Shown: positions 35,459 through 44,376 of the stretch, in pieces
How the letters are laid out: every line of letters starts with the position of its first letter
How positions within the stretch are numbered: the first letter of the stretch is position 1
Assembly: GCF_014502795.1 (NCBI RefSeq)
Contig: NZ_JACVHF010000001.1
Location: forward strand, 310,001-374,000
Length of the DNA stretch: 64,000 nt
Direction of reading: 5' to 3'
Source of the DNA: Heliobacterium chlorum
GTDB lineage: Bacteria > Bacillota > Desulfitobacteriia > Heliobacteriales > Heliobacteriaceae
The notes under the pieces: model-generated
Told to the model about the DNA's origin: nothing
Databases searched by the model: none
What the model saw: only the letters and a program-made list of their open reading frames with translations
Made by a program: the position numbers and the translations under genes

Positions 35459-36067
35459 ATGGAAGCTACTGCGATCATTCTCTCCGGCGGCCGTAATTCA
35501 CGGATGGGAAAAAACAAAGCCTTTATGCCTGTGGGCGGAAAAGCGATCATTGAACAGACCATCGCAGAGTTGGAGCCTTTGATGAACGATATCCTGGTCG
35601 TCACCAACGAACCGGAAAAGTATCGTTACCTTGGGGTTCCGCTAATAGTTGACATCTTTCCCGGTCAAGGCCCCTTGAGCGGCATCCATGCAGGTTTGAC
35701 GGCGTCCCGTCACCATCATAACTTCATCGTAGCCTGTGACATGCCTTTCGTGGACAGGCACTTAGTTCAGGCCATGTTGAAGATGGCTCCCGGCTATGAT
35801 GTTGTCGTTCCACAGGTTGGCGATTACTTGCAGCCTCTCTACGCGATATACAGTAAAAACTGTCTTTTGCCGATCGAACAGTGCCTGCGCGAAGACATTC
35901 GGAAAGTGATCGCCTTTTATCATAAGGTTCGACTCCGTTATGCCAGCGAAAAGATCTTGGGGCAGTGGGGCGACTTGGAAAAGATTTTTTACAATATAAA
36001 CACACCTGACGATCTTTCGAAAGCGATGAAGTTCTGCCAAGAGAGAGACCGAAAGGGAGGCTCCTAA
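35459..36067 (+). CDS. mobA: Molybdenum cofactor guanylyltransferase
   Basis: This 202-residue protein transfers GMP to molybdopterin. It has the nucleotidyltransferase start IILSGGRNSRMGKNKAF (6-22), GPLSGIHAGL and VACDMPFVDR. The ATG at 35459 follows AGGAGGGAG; earlier in-frame starts are unlikely. It forms an operon with fdhD and mobB, which together support a bis-MGD enzyme such as formate dehydrogenase. No such enzyme is encoded in the window. Confidence 0.93.
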   Translation: MEATAIILSGGRNSRMGKNKAFMPVGGKAIIEQTIAELEPLMNDILVVTNEPEKYRYLGVPLIVDIFPGQGPLSGIHAGLTASRHHHNFIVACDMPFVDRHLVQAMLKMAPGYDVVVPQVGDYLQPLYAIYSKNCLLPIEQCLREDIRKVIAFYHKVRLRYASEKILGQWGDLEKIFYNINTPDDLSKAMKFCQERDRKGGS

Positions 36068-36868
36068 GTGGAGAATTCGTCAATCGACAGCCGCGTCGAG
36101 CCGATTGCCATCATCCGGGTGTCGGAAGCAGGATGGGAAGAGCGAGATGATGTTCTGGTCAAAGAATGGCCCTTGACTCTTTACGTAAACGGTCAGGAAG
36201 TCGTGACGCTGTTGACCAGTCCGGAACACATCGAAGACTTAGCCGTCGGTTTCCTTTCGGCGGAAGGATTTATCCAAGACCCCGGACAGATCACTGATCT
36301 GAGGGGAGACTATAGCCGGGGACAGGTCTTCGTCGAGTCGATCTTGTCGTCCATCGCTGAAAAGACATTTATGAAGCGCTATATCACTACCGGTTGTGGC
36401 AAAGGTACCACCTTTTACGATGTGACCGACGCCCGGATGAGCCGTAACCTAGGAGAAAATAAACTAAAGGTATCGCCATCTCAAATACTTCGTCTGATGA
36501 GAGACATGCAGGGAATGTCCCAACTGTACCAACAGACTGGCGGCGTACATTCGGCAGCCTTGTGTGATAGCGAAAAAGTAGTGATCTACCGGGAAGATAT
36601 CGGTCGTCACAATGCTACCGATAAGATCATGGGAAAATGCTTCCGCGAAGGGATCGCTTTAGAGGACAAATTGCTATTGACATCCGGAAGAATCTCGTCA
36701 GAAATCCTGCTGAAAGTGGCTAAAATGGGTATCGCCATCATCGTCTCACGTTCAGCTCCTACAGATCTGGCTGTTCGGTTGGGACAGGAACTAGGTATGA
36801 CCATCGTCGGCTTTGTTCGAGGGCAGCGCATGAACCTTTATAGCCATCCCTGGCGTGTCACTTCTTGA
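36068..36868 (+). CDS. fdhD: FdhD formate dehydrogenase accessory sulfurtransferase
   Basis: This 266-residue protein transfers sulfur from a cysteine desulfurase to the molybdenum cofactor of formate dehydrogenase. It has WPLTLYVNGQEVVTLL, the cysteine loop TTGCGKGTTF, VHSAALCD, and the strongly conserved YREDIGRHNATDKIMG. Its GTG start directly abuts the mobA stop, with AAAGGGAGG upstream. The loop holds one cysteine here where some homologues have two. Confidence 0.93.
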   Translation: MENSSIDSRVEPIAIIRVSEAGWEERDDVLVKEWPLTLYVNGQEVVTLLTSPEHIEDLAVGFLSAEGFIQDPGQITDLRGDYSRGQVFVESILSSIAEKTFMKRYITTGCGKGTTFYDVTDARMSRNLGENKLKVSPSQILRLMRDMQGMSQLYQQTGGVHSAALCDSEKVVIYREDIGRHNATDKIMGKCFREGIALEDKLLLTSGRISSEILLKVAKMGIAIIVSRSAPTDLAVRLGQELGMTIVGFVRGQRMNLYSHPWRVTS

Positions 36869-36885
36869 AAAGGAGAGGGACAAAT

Positions 36886-37401
36886 ATGGGCTCCATCCCA
36901 GTACTTTCTGTCGTCGGAACTTCCGATTCGGGGAAAACGACGCTGTTGGAAAAACTTTTGCCGGAACTAAAGAAACGGGGTTACCGGGTAGCGACGATCA
37001 AGCATGATGTCCACGGTTTCGACATCGATCAGCCGGGAAAAGATACCTGGCGACATGCTCAAGCCGGCTCGGACATCGTCGTCATCTCATCGCCGACGAA
37101 AGTGGCGATGATTGAAAAACTTCAAAAAGAACTTAGCCTAGATGAAATCGTTGCCAAAATCCAAGGGGTTGACCTGATCTTGACGGAAGGATTTAAGCGG
37201 GGAGATAAGCCTAAGATCGAAGTTTACCGGTCCGGTCACCGCCCTGATCTGCTCTGTTCTCCAGAAGAGCTTATCGCTGTGGCCTCAGACACCCCTTTCG
37301 ATATCGGCGTACCTTGTGTGGATATCAACGACGCCGTCAGCTTGGTTGATCTTATCGAGGACAAATATTTAACGACACAAGCAAGAGATACTACCTCCTG
37401 A
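36886..37401 (+). CDS. mobB: Molybdopterin-guanine dinucleotide biosynthesis protein B
   Basis: This 171-residue GTP-binding protein assists MobA. It has the P-loop GTSDSGKTTL (11-20), VATIKHDVHGFDIDQPGKDTW and LTEGFKRGDKPKIEVYR, all diagnostic. The ATG at 36886 follows GGAGAGG; TTG 36865 would overlap fdhD but has no ribosome binding site. Its stop codon sits in the 5' arm of the following terminator. Confidence 0.93.
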   Translation: MGSIPVLSVVGTSDSGKTTLLEKLLPELKKRGYRVATIKHDVHGFDIDQPGKDTWRHAQAGSDIVVISSPTKVAMIEKLQKELSLDEIVAKIQGVDLILTEGFKRGDKPKIEVYRSGHRPDLLCSPEELIAVASDTPFDIGVPCVDINDAVSLVDLIEDKYLTTQARDTTS

Positions 37402-37430
37402 AGAGCATCCTTCAGGAGGGATTTTTTTTG
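37394..37430 (+). terminator. Terminator whose 3' arm carries the next gene's ribosome binding site
   Basis: CCTCCTGAAG (37394-37403) pairs perfectly with CTTCAGGAGG (37410-37419) around AGCATC, and ATTTTTTTTG follows. The 3' arm is also AGGAGG, and the T run ends in TTG at 37428, the start of the deacetylase frame. Transcripts that terminate would lose the gene; those that read through could hide its ribosome binding site. Confidence 0.85.
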
Positions 37431-38282
37431 GAGAATCTGCAGAAGAAGAGGGCAGGAAAATTGAAAAGACTTCGATGGCGGCCTTTGCTTCTTGCGATAG
37501 CCGTGGTGATGATCATCGGCATCGGCCTGGTCGTTACGCGACAAACATCCCAACCACCTGACGGGCGGGATCCATCAAAAGAAGAAAGTTTAAAAGAGTG
37601 GAACGAAGAGGCTAATCGAGAACAGCCGCCTGAACACAATAATCAAGTGCAATCGTTGGCTCAACAGTATAAAGGGGTGCTTTTTTACAAAGGTAACGAC
37701 ACTAAAAAGCAAACAGCCTTGACCTTCGATGACGGCCCAGACAACGTCTATACGCCTAGAATTCTTGACATTTTACGGGCGAAGGGTGTGAAAGCCACTT
37801 TTTTTATCGTAGGTGTACAAGCACGAGCCCATCCCGATGTGCTTAAACGCATCGTCGATGAAGGTCACGCCATCGGAAATCATTCCTGGGATCATCCCCG
37901 GCTGCCGTCGCTTAGTTCGGCCCAGGTGATCGAAGAGGTTCAATCGACGGCAGCAGAAATCGAAAGGATCACCGGTAAGCGGTCTGACTTATTCCGGCCC
38001 CCTTACGGTCTGATGACAGCCCGGGAAATGGATGAATTGAAGAGCCTAGGTTACCGGGTGATCGATTGGTCTGTCGATACGACTGACTGGAAAGGCGAGT
38101 CCGATAAAAAGATCCTCGCGCTGGTCAATAAAGAGATATCGCCGGGAGGAATTATCCTTCAACATTGCATGGCAGGACGTCCCGGCGAGCTAGAGGGAAC
38201 CGTGAAAGCATTACCGCAGATCATCGACCGTCTCCGAGCGAAAGGCTACCAGTTTGTAACCGTGCCGACACTGTTGGAATAA
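37428..38282 (+). CDS. Polysaccharide deacetylase family protein
   Basis: This protein of up to 284 residues has one N-terminal membrane anchor (about 20-38, LLLAIAVVMIIGIGLVV), a charged linker, and a NodB deacetylase domain from about residue 85: TFDDGPDNVYTPRIL (motif 1), HSWDHPRL (motif 2), FRPPYG (motif 3), and QHCMAGR near the end. It would remove acetyl groups from peptidoglycan or another cell-wall sugar outside the membrane. TTG 37428 uses the AGGAGG inside the terminator; TTG 37461, with GGGCAGG upstream, is an alternative start. Confidence 0.88.
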   Translation: MENLQKKRAGKLKRLRWRPLLLAIAVVMIIGIGLVVTRQTSQPPDGRDPSKEESLKEWNEEANREQPPEHNNQVQSLAQQYKGVLFYKGNDTKKQTALTFDDGPDNVYTPRILDILRAKGVKATFFIVGVQARAHPDVLKRIVDEGHAIGNHSWDHPRLPSLSSAQVIEEVQSTAAEIERITGKRSDLFRPPYGLMTAREMDELKSLGYRVIDWSVDTTDWKGESDKKILALVNKEISPGGIILQHCMAGRPGELEGTVKALPQIIDRLRAKGYQFVTVPTLLE

Positions 38283-38318
38283 CAACTTATTGAACGAGTA
38301 ATATTCCGCTGAATGCTG

Positions 38319-38346
38319 TAGACAGGTGAACGATATATGGTATAAT
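38319..38346 (+). promoter_or_regulatory. Promoter of the lactate-permease-like gene
   Basis: TAGACA (38319-38324), a 16-base spacer and TATAAT (38341-38346) precede the TTG start at 38402 by 55 bases. Confidence 0.65.
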
Positions 38347-38401
38347 TCGTCACATATGATCCAAAATTGCATATTTGTAGTACGAAAGGACGGTAGGAGT
38401 T

Positions 38402-39970
38402 TTGGCAGTAGCGATCTCTTGGACGCTGCTACCGATTCTAGTCATTGTGTTGCTGATGACTTGGAAGCGGATAGCGGCAGACCTCAGTGGCATGGTAGGT
38501 TGGGTGTTGGCGGTCCTTGTTGCCGTATTGTATTTCAACACCAATGTAGAAGCCAGCCTTCGAGCCAGTTTGGCCGGGGTAGTATCCTCCTTCCCAGTAT
38601 CGCTCATGGTACTCGCATCGATTCTACAGATCACTTTTATGGAAACAACAGGGGCCTTACGCCGGATTGCGGTGTTCGTAAAAACCCTAGCCCCACAAGA
38701 CAAAGCAGTACAGATCATGTTATTGAATGTGGGTGCCGGTACGCTGCTCGTATCGATCGGGGCGACACCGGTATCCATTCTTCCGCCGATTTTGATCTCT
38801 CTTGGCTATTCCACCTTTGTGGCTGTGGCACTGCCAGCCATCGGTTTCGATGCCTTGTGTACATACGCTTTACTCGGCGCTCCACTGGTGGTTTTCGCTG
38901 ATCTGACAGGTACGCCGCTCGTTCAGTCGGCCCAGGTCTTCTCCAAGTTTCTGCCGATTATCTCGACCATGATCGGCTTCGCTATGTTATGGATTGTAGG
39001 CCGCATGGCTTTGATTAAAGAGGGTTTCATCCCGTGCATCATCGCCGGTTTGACCAACGGTGGTGTGGCCCTAGCTATCAGTTACATCCCTGCTTTTTCT
39101 ACAGGTGTGGTGTTGACCGGTGTCATCGCTGGATTCTGTACCATTTTGATGATGTTGCTCTACCTAAAATTAACGGGTAAGCCGATCATCGATCCCTCTG
39201 TCCTCAGCCGAGAAGACCAAGCCATTGAAAAAGAGATGTCCTTAACGAAAGCCTTATCGCCCTGGATGATCCTTTGTACCATCTTGATTGTGACTAATTT
39301 TTATCCACCGATCTTTGACTATCTCTTCAAAAAGCTTGATATGCCGCTGTCCATCATACCAGGTCAAGTGATTAAAACCCGCATGGTTTGGAACGCTTAT
39401 ACCTGGGTTCTCGTGAGCACCCTTCTGTCCGCCTTCTGGTTGAAACCGTCTGCCAAAGCAGTAGGGGATACTTTCTCGAAATGGTTGAAGCGGGCGCTTC
39501 GTCCTACCTTTTCTGCGGCGATCTTTTTCGCCATCGCCTTTGTCATGAACAACTCGGGCATGCAGCCAGTCGACGGTACCTGGAAAATCGTCGACCCGGC
39601 ATCGAACATGATATCCATTCTAGCCCAAGCTTCGGCAAGCGCCTTTGGCAATCTCTATCCCTTTATCAGCGGTTACTTAGGTCTTTTCGGGGGATTTGTC
39701 AGCGGCAGTGAAGCCTCCACGATCGCCATGTTTACGAAATACCACATGCTCACATCAAAATTGCTCCATGTCGATCCCCTGATTGTCATCGCGGCTACAG
39801 CTATCGGCGGTGGTCTCGCTAGTGTCATCTCGCCAGCGAAATTGCAAAACGCGGCCGCCACGATCGACGCATTAGGAATCGAGAGCGAAGTGATTAGAAC
39901 AGCCTTTGTGTTATCCTTTTTGTTGACACTGGTGACTGCGATGTTATCGTTGTTGTTTGCATACATTTAA
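38402..39970 (+). CDS. Lactate permease (LctP) family transporter
   Basis: This 522-residue protein has about 13 hydrophobic segments and fits the LctP carboxylate permease family: the N-terminal LPILVIVLLMTWKRIAAD, GLFGGFVSGSEASTIAMF and ISPAKLQNAAATIDALG near the C-terminus, where LctP proteins have equivalent blocks. It would import or export lactate, glycolate or a similar acid with protons. The TTG start follows GGACGGTAGGAG. It is monocistronic with its own promoter and terminator. Confidence 0.8.
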   Translation: MAVAISWTLLPILVIVLLMTWKRIAADLSGMVGWVLAVLVAVLYFNTNVEASLRASLAGVVSSFPVSLMVLASILQITFMETTGALRRIAVFVKTLAPQDKAVQIMLLNVGAGTLLVSIGATPVSILPPILISLGYSTFVAVALPAIGFDALCTYALLGAPLVVFADLTGTPLVQSAQVFSKFLPIISTMIGFAMLWIVGRMALIKEGFIPCIIAGLTNGGVALAISYIPAFSTGVVLTGVIAGFCTILMMLLYLKLTGKPIIDPSVLSREDQAIEKEMSLTKALSPWMILCTILIVTNFYPPIFDYLFKKLDMPLSIIPGQVIKTRMVWNAYTWVLVSTLLSAFWLKPSAKAVGDTFSKWLKRALRPTFSAAIFFAIAFVMNNSGMQPVDGTWKIVDPASNMISILAQASASAFGNLYPFISGYLGLFGGFVSGSEASTIAMFTKYHMLTSKLLHVDPLIVIAATAIGGGLASVISPAKLQNAAATIDALGIESEVIRTAFVLSFLLTLVTAMLSLLFAYI

Positions 39971-40119
39971 TTTCGCCAAGGAAGCAACGCAAGCAAGGCT
40001 TCGGAAGAAGACTAAAACAAGAAGAGCTGAAAATTCGATAACATTGAATTAACTACCAAGAGATAGCTACAAAAGAGTAATATAAAAAGCAAAAACCATG
40101 TCCCAGTAGAAGCGAACGA

Positions 40120-40155
40120 AGGTTGAGTAGAAAAACTCAGCCTTTTTAATTTTTC
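40120..40155 (+). terminator. Intrinsic terminator of the lactate-permease-like gene
   Basis: AGGTTGAGT and ACTCAGCCT form a nine-base-pair stem with one G-U around AGAAAA, followed by TTTTAATTTTT. Confidence 0.85.
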
Positions 40156-40303
40156 AAAAGATATTTGTAATCATGTGTAAAATTGCTTGATTACATAAAG
40201 TTACAGTTTGTTTTATACATTTTTTCTTGTGATCAATAACCTAACCCATTAAAATGGAGAGAGCTTCCCAAAAGAGAATTGCAGTAAATAGACCGAAACT
40301 TTG

Positions 40304-40321
40304 TGAAAATGATTATTTTCA
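40304..40321. promoter_or_regulatory. Palindromic candidate operator upstream of hdrC
   Basis: TGAAAAT-GATT-ATTTTCA is a perfect seven-base inverted repeat 183 bases before hdrC. Including flanks (TTGTGAA on the left) it recalls Rex- or Fur-type operators but matches neither consensus in full. A redox regulator would make sense for an NADH-linked operon; the regulator is unknown. Confidence 0.4.
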
Positions 40322-40504
40322 AGACACAGGGAAATTGGTTTCCTTAAGCGAATCATTATAACAAAATTCGACACAGAAACCTGCTCCCCCGATAGTGCCT
40401 TCCAAACGACCTTAGTTTTTCTATTGCAATGTATTTTGTATACCAAGCACAATATCCAGAACGAATCTCAGCTTATTCTGATCCAACGAGGAGGTCGTAA
40501 CTTC

Positions 40505-41077
40505 ATGGGACCGATCCAACTGTCCATGACGGTAGCTTCGAGTCAGGACTTCCGTGACCGCCTGAAACAAGAGTATGGCGTCGATGTTTCCTTGTGCTAC
40601 CAATGCGGCAAGTGTTCTGCCGGATGTCCCGCTGCATTTGCGATGGAGCATACCGTCCGCCAGATACTGCGGATGGTACAGTCTGGCCTTGTGCAGGAAT
40701 CGCTCAGCTCCTACAGCATCTGGGCCTGTGCCGGTTGTGAAACCTGTTCTACCCGCTGCCCCCGTCAGGTAGAACCGGCTAAATTTATGGAAGCGCTCCG
40801 TATCGAGGCGAAGAAAGCCGGCCTGGTAGCCGATAAAAATGCAGACCTCTTTAACGACCTGTTCCTAAGCTCTGTTAAAGACACAGGTCGCTTGCACGAA
40901 GTGGGTATGATAGCCCGGTTCAACATCCTCTCCGGTCAACTGTTTAAAGATGCCGAACATGCCCCCGGTCTTTTCACACAAGGCAAATTGAGCATCTTGC
41001 CCCACAAGATCAAAAACACAGAAGCCATGGCTAAAATCTTTGCCAACGTTCAGAAGAAACGAGGTGGCAAATCTTGA
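40505..41077 (+). CDS. hdrC: Heterodisulfide reductase subunit C-like protein
   Basis: This 190-residue Fe-S protein has two [4Fe-4S] motifs, CYQCGKCSAGCP and CAGCETCSTRCP, and a helical C-terminus. It links HdrA to HdrB electronically. The ATG at 40505 follows AGGAGGTCG. It is the first gene of the hdrCBA-mvhD-flx operon and overlaps hdrB by four bases. Confidence 0.92.
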   Translation: MGPIQLSMTVASSQDFRDRLKQEYGVDVSLCYQCGKCSAGCPAAFAMEHTVRQILRMVQSGLVQESLSSYSIWACAGCETCSTRCPRQVEPAKFMEALRIEAKKAGLVADKNADLFNDLFLSSVKDTGRLHEVGMIARFNILSGQLFKDAEHAPGLFTQGKLSILPHKIKNTEAMAKIFANVQKKRGGKS

Positions 41078-41943
41078 AATATGGTCTCTATCCGGGCTGC
41101 TCCCTCAACGGTACCGGCATCGAATATGGCTTATCCACGAAGGCTGTCGCTCAAAAGCTAGGGATCGACTTTGTTGAAATCCCTGACTGGAACTGCTGTG
41201 GGGCCTCATCAGCCCATAACCGGGATCATTTACTCAGTGTCGCCTTGCCTGCCCGAAACCTGGCCTTGGCGGAGCAGCATGGCCTTGACCAGATCGCTGT
41301 TCCTTGCGCCGCCTGCTATCAGCGGATGAAAGCCGCCGAAGTGGCCCTGCGCGACGAACCGACTCGTCGGGAAGTGGGCGAAGTGATCGAAATGAAGGTA
41401 GAGGGGAAAAGCCGGACTCGAGCATTGGTCGAGGTCTTTACCAACGACTTAGACGCCGAATTCCTTTCGTCTGTGGTGGTCAGACCTCTTAGTGGTCTGA
41501 AAGTTGCCAGCTATTACGGCTGTCTCCTTGTCAAACCAGCTCAGGTGGCCATCGACAGCCCCGAAAATCCCATGATTATGGACAAGCTTATGGCTGCCCT
41601 CGGCGCCACTCCCGTCGAATGGTCTTACAAGACAGAATGCTGCGGCGGCAGCTTGGCCATCACCCGCCCGGAAGCATCTCTGGGGATGACGGCGAACGTA
41701 TTAAAATACGCTAAACTGGCTGGAGCCGACTGCATCGTTACCCCTTGCCCCTTGTGTACCTCCAATTTGGACATGCGCCAGAAAGCAGCGGAAGGGCTGC
41801 TCGGCATGGAACTTGGCTTGCCGATCTATTACTTTACCGAACTCATGGGTGTAGCGCTGGGCTTAGAGATGTCTCAATTGGGCCTAACGAAACACTTCGT
41901 CGAAGCTACGTCACTGCTAAAGAACACCCCGGCAGCCCAGTGA
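41074..41943 (+). CDS. hdrB: Heterodisulfide reductase subunit B-like protein
   Basis: This 289-residue protein carries two cysteine-rich CCG domains: WNCCGASSAHN with PCAACYQRM, and TECCGGSLAITR with PCPLCTSNLDMRQ. In methanogens these bind the noncubane clusters that reduce a disulfide. In a bacterium without coenzyme M/B, the acceptor would be another disulfide, for example a DsrC-like protein; none is encoded in the window. The TTG start is within the hdrC end. Confidence 0.93.
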   Translation: MKYGLYPGCSLNGTGIEYGLSTKAVAQKLGIDFVEIPDWNCCGASSAHNRDHLLSVALPARNLALAEQHGLDQIAVPCAACYQRMKAAEVALRDEPTRREVGEVIEMKVEGKSRTRALVEVFTNDLDAEFLSSVVVRPLSGLKVASYYGCLLVKPAQVAIDSPENPMIMDKLMAALGATPVEWSYKTECCGGSLAITRPEASLGMTANVLKYAKLAGADCIVTPCPLCTSNLDMRQKAAEGLLGMELGLPIYYFTELMGVALGLEMSQLGLTKHFVEATSLLKNTPAAQ

Positions 41944-41956
41944 GGAGGGAAACGGA

Positions 41957-43939
41957 TTGAAACGAATCGGGGTCTTCGTCTGTCATTGTGGCAGCAACAT
42001 CGCCAATACGGTCCACTGTGAAAAAGTGGCTCAAGTCGCTAAGGACTTCCCTGGCGTCGTCTTATCGACCGATTACAAATATATGTGTTCCGAACCAGGC
42101 CAAGTGATGATCCAAGAGGCCATCCGGGAACACAATCTGGACGGTTACGTCGTTGCCGCCTGCTCCCCGCGGATGCACGAACCGACCTTCCGCAAATGCG
42201 CCGCCCGGGCGGGCATGAACCCTTACATGGTAGAACAAGTCAACATCCGGGAGCAGTGTTCCTGGGTCCATGCGAACAAAGAAAAGGGAACGGAAAAATC
42301 GATTGACCTACTGCGCATGGGCGTAGCCAAGGTCGTCAAAAATGAACCGCTCTATTCGACGACCATTCCGGTCACAAAGCGTTCTCTGGTCATCGGCGGC
42401 GGCATCGCCGGCATTCAAGCGGCCCTCGACATCGCCAACGCCGGTTACCCGGTGACCCTGCTCGACCGGGAGCACACCATCGGCGGCCGCATGGCTCAGG
42501 TCGACAAGACCTTCCCCACCTTGGACTGCTCCGCTTGTATCCTGACACCGAAGATGGTCGAAGCGGCTCAGCATCCCAACATCGAATTGATGACCTATGC
42601 CGAAGTGGAAGCTGTCGACGGATTTGTCGGCAATTTTGACGTGACAATCCGCAAAAAAGCCCGCTATGTGGACTTTGACCAATGCACCGGCTGTGGTGCT
42701 TGTACGGAAAAGTGTCCCAAAAAAGTTCCTTCCGAATTCGAGATGGAACTAGGCATGCGCAAAGCCATCTACACTCCTTTTCCACAAGCGGTGCCCAACA
42801 AGCCGATTATCGATGCGAAGCATTGCCGTTACTTGCTCGATGGCAAGTGCGGAATCTGTAAAAAAGTTTGCCCCACCGGAGCGGTCGATTACGAACAGAA
42901 AGATGAACTGATCGTAGAGCGCTTTGGCGCTATCGTCGTCGCCACCGGTTTTGAACAGTTCGACATCTCTGCCTACGAAGAATACGGCGCCGGGAAAATA
43001 CCCGATGTGATCACCGGCTTGCACTTAGAACGCCTCATGAACGCCTCCGGACCGACGGCAGGGAAGATCAAGCGGCCTTCTGACGGCAAAGTGCCCGAGA
43101 AAATCGTTTTCGTCAAGTGCGTCGGATCTCGTGACGAAGCGAAAGGCCGCCCCTATTGCTCAAAGGCCTGTTGCATGTACGTGGCTAAACACGCCACGCT
43201 GCTGAAGGAAAAGATGCCCAACTCCAAGTCTTATATTTTCTATATGGACGTACGGACGCCTGGTAAGAACTACGAAGAGTTTTACGCTCGCACCCAGAAC
43301 GAATACGACGCCCAGTATATCCGTGGCCGCGTGTCCAAGATCTTCCAAGTGGGGGACAAGCTCATCGTTCGCGGTGAAGATTCGCTCCTGGGCCGTCCCG
43401 TGGAGATCGAAGCTGATCTGGTCGTCTTAGCGGCCGGCATGGATCCCCGCGGTGACGCCAAGGATCTGGCCCGGACCTTGGGCATCTCCTACGACCAGCA
43501 TGGCTGGTTTACGGAAGCCCACCCCAAACTACAGCCTGTGGAAACCCACACCGCCGGCATCTACCTGGCTGGAGCTTGTCAAGGGCCGAAAGACATTCCT
43601 GATTCAGTGGCCCAAGCATCGGCTGCCGCCGTCAAAGCGGCCGGCCTCCTCTCCAAACCGGAATTGACGTCGGAAGCGATGACGGCCCTCTGTGACGAAG
43701 CGATCTGTTCCGGCTGCGGCTTGTGTCAATCGATCTGTCCCTACAAGTCGATCGAGATCAAATCCATCAACGAACGTTATCACGGCCAGATGCGCCAGCG
43801 CCGCGTGTCCAACGTCAACCAAGGCCTCTGCCAAGGCTGCGGTGCTTGTACCGTCGCTTGCCCATCCGGTGCGATGAACTTAAAAGGCTTTACGAACGAT
43901 CAAATTCTGGCGGAGGTGGATGCCCTGTGTCAGCGGTAG
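41957..43939 (+). CDS. hdrA: Heterodisulfide reductase subunit A-like flavoprotein
   Basis: This 660-residue FAD/Fe-S protein is the likely electron-bifurcating core. It starts GVFVCHCGSNIANTV with ACSPRMHEPTFRKC, has the FAD motif LVIGGGIAGIQAALDIAN near 141, an inserted Fe-S site (QCTGCGACTEKCP, then CGICKKVCP), a second dinucleotide region (VVATGFEQFD), and a C-terminal two-cluster ferredoxin domain (CSGCGLCQSICP and CQGCGACTVACP). The TTG start has GAGGAGGG upstream. It overlaps mvhD by 13 bases. Confidence 0.95.
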   Translation: MKRIGVFVCHCGSNIANTVHCEKVAQVAKDFPGVVLSTDYKYMCSEPGQVMIQEAIREHNLDGYVVAACSPRMHEPTFRKCAARAGMNPYMVEQVNIREQCSWVHANKEKGTEKSIDLLRMGVAKVVKNEPLYSTTIPVTKRSLVIGGGIAGIQAALDIANAGYPVTLLDREHTIGGRMAQVDKTFPTLDCSACILTPKMVEAAQHPNIELMTYAEVEAVDGFVGNFDVTIRKKARYVDFDQCTGCGACTEKCPKKVPSEFEMELGMRKAIYTPFPQAVPNKPIIDAKHCRYLLDGKCGICKKVCPTGAVDYEQKDELIVERFGAIVVATGFEQFDISAYEEYGAGKIPDVITGLHLERLMNASGPTAGKIKRPSDGKVPEKIVFVKCVGSRDEAKGRPYCSKACCMYVAKHATLLKEKMPNSKSYIFYMDVRTPGKNYEEFYARTQNEYDAQYIRGRVSKIFQVGDKLIVRGEDSLLGRPVEIEADLVVLAAGMDPRGDAKDLARTLGISYDQHGWFTEAHPKLQPVETHTAGIYLAGACQGPKDIPDSVAQASAAAVKAAGLLSKPELTSEAMTALCDEAICSGCGLCQSICPYKSIEIKSINERYHGQMRQRRVSNVNQGLCQGCGACTVACPSGAMNLKGFTNDQILAEVDALCQR

Positions 43940-44376
43940 ACAACCCAAAGCAACCGGCGAAAGAGTGGGAGCCGAACATCGTCGGCTTTGCCTGCAACTG
44001 GTGCACCTATGCCGGCGCTGACCTGGCCGGCCTTTCGCGGATGCAATACCCCCCCAATGTGAAGCTCGTCCGGGTGCCCTGCTCCGGCCGGACGAACCCT
44101 CAGTTCGTGCTGCGGGCCTTCCAAAAAGGCGCCGATGCGGTCCTGGTCGCAGGCTGTCATCCGGGAGACTGCCACTATGCGACAGGCAATTACTTCACCC
44201 GCCGGCGCTACCTGCTCATGCAACGCATGCTCGAATTCATGGGCATCGATCCGCGCCGCTTCCAAGCCCGCTGGATCTCCGGTTCCGAAGCACCCAAGTT
44301 CCGCGACGTGGTGACCCAGATGACCGAAGAGATCAAGGCCCTGGGGCCAAACCGGAAGCTGAGGGAAGAGATATGA
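43927..44376 (+). CDS. flxD: MvhD/FlxD-like [2Fe-2S] electron-transfer subunit
   Basis: This 149-residue protein matches the MvhD/FrhD delta-subunit family, which passes electrons between HdrA and its electron-donating module. The cysteines lie in FACNWCTYAGADLAG, VPCSGRTNP and AGCHPGDCHY. The GTG at 43927, inside hdrA, is chosen for GGAGGTGG upstream; in-frame sequence further back is hdrA in another frame. It overlaps the next gene by four bases. Confidence 0.9.
   Translation: MSAVDNPKQPAKEWEPNIVGFACNWCTYAGADLAGLSRMQYPPNVKLVRVPCSGRTNPQFVLRAFQKGADAVLVAGCHPGDCHYATGNYFTRRRYLLMQRMLEFMGIDPRRFQARWISGSEAPKFRDVVTQMTEEIKALGPNRKLREEI

Larger units (their letters stand above)
39971..40504 (+). other. 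Gap between the lactate-permease-like gene and the hdr-flx operon
   Basis: No gene is seen. The region holds a terminator at 40120-40155, an A+T-rich stretch from 40140 to 40440 that should contain the operon promoter (no clear box pair identified), a palindrome at 40304-40321, and AGGAGGT (40489-40495) before hdrC. A 27-codon in-frame extension of hdrC from 40424 is not supported. Confidence 0.5.

Noticed and set aside
39971-40120. Metabolite riboswitch after the lactate-permease-like gene
   Set aside because: No known riboswitch core blocks were recognised; the region is downstream of one gene and separated from hdrC by a terminator.
40420-40504. Upstream start for hdrC at 40424
   Set aside because: The added residues are A+T-rich leader sequence without similarity to HdrC; AGGAGGT stands before ATG 40505.
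43723-43926. Longer form of the MvhD-like protein
   Set aside because: The extra 68 codons lie entirely within hdrA's ferredoxin domain; GTG 43927 has a good ribosome binding site and gives the normal family length.
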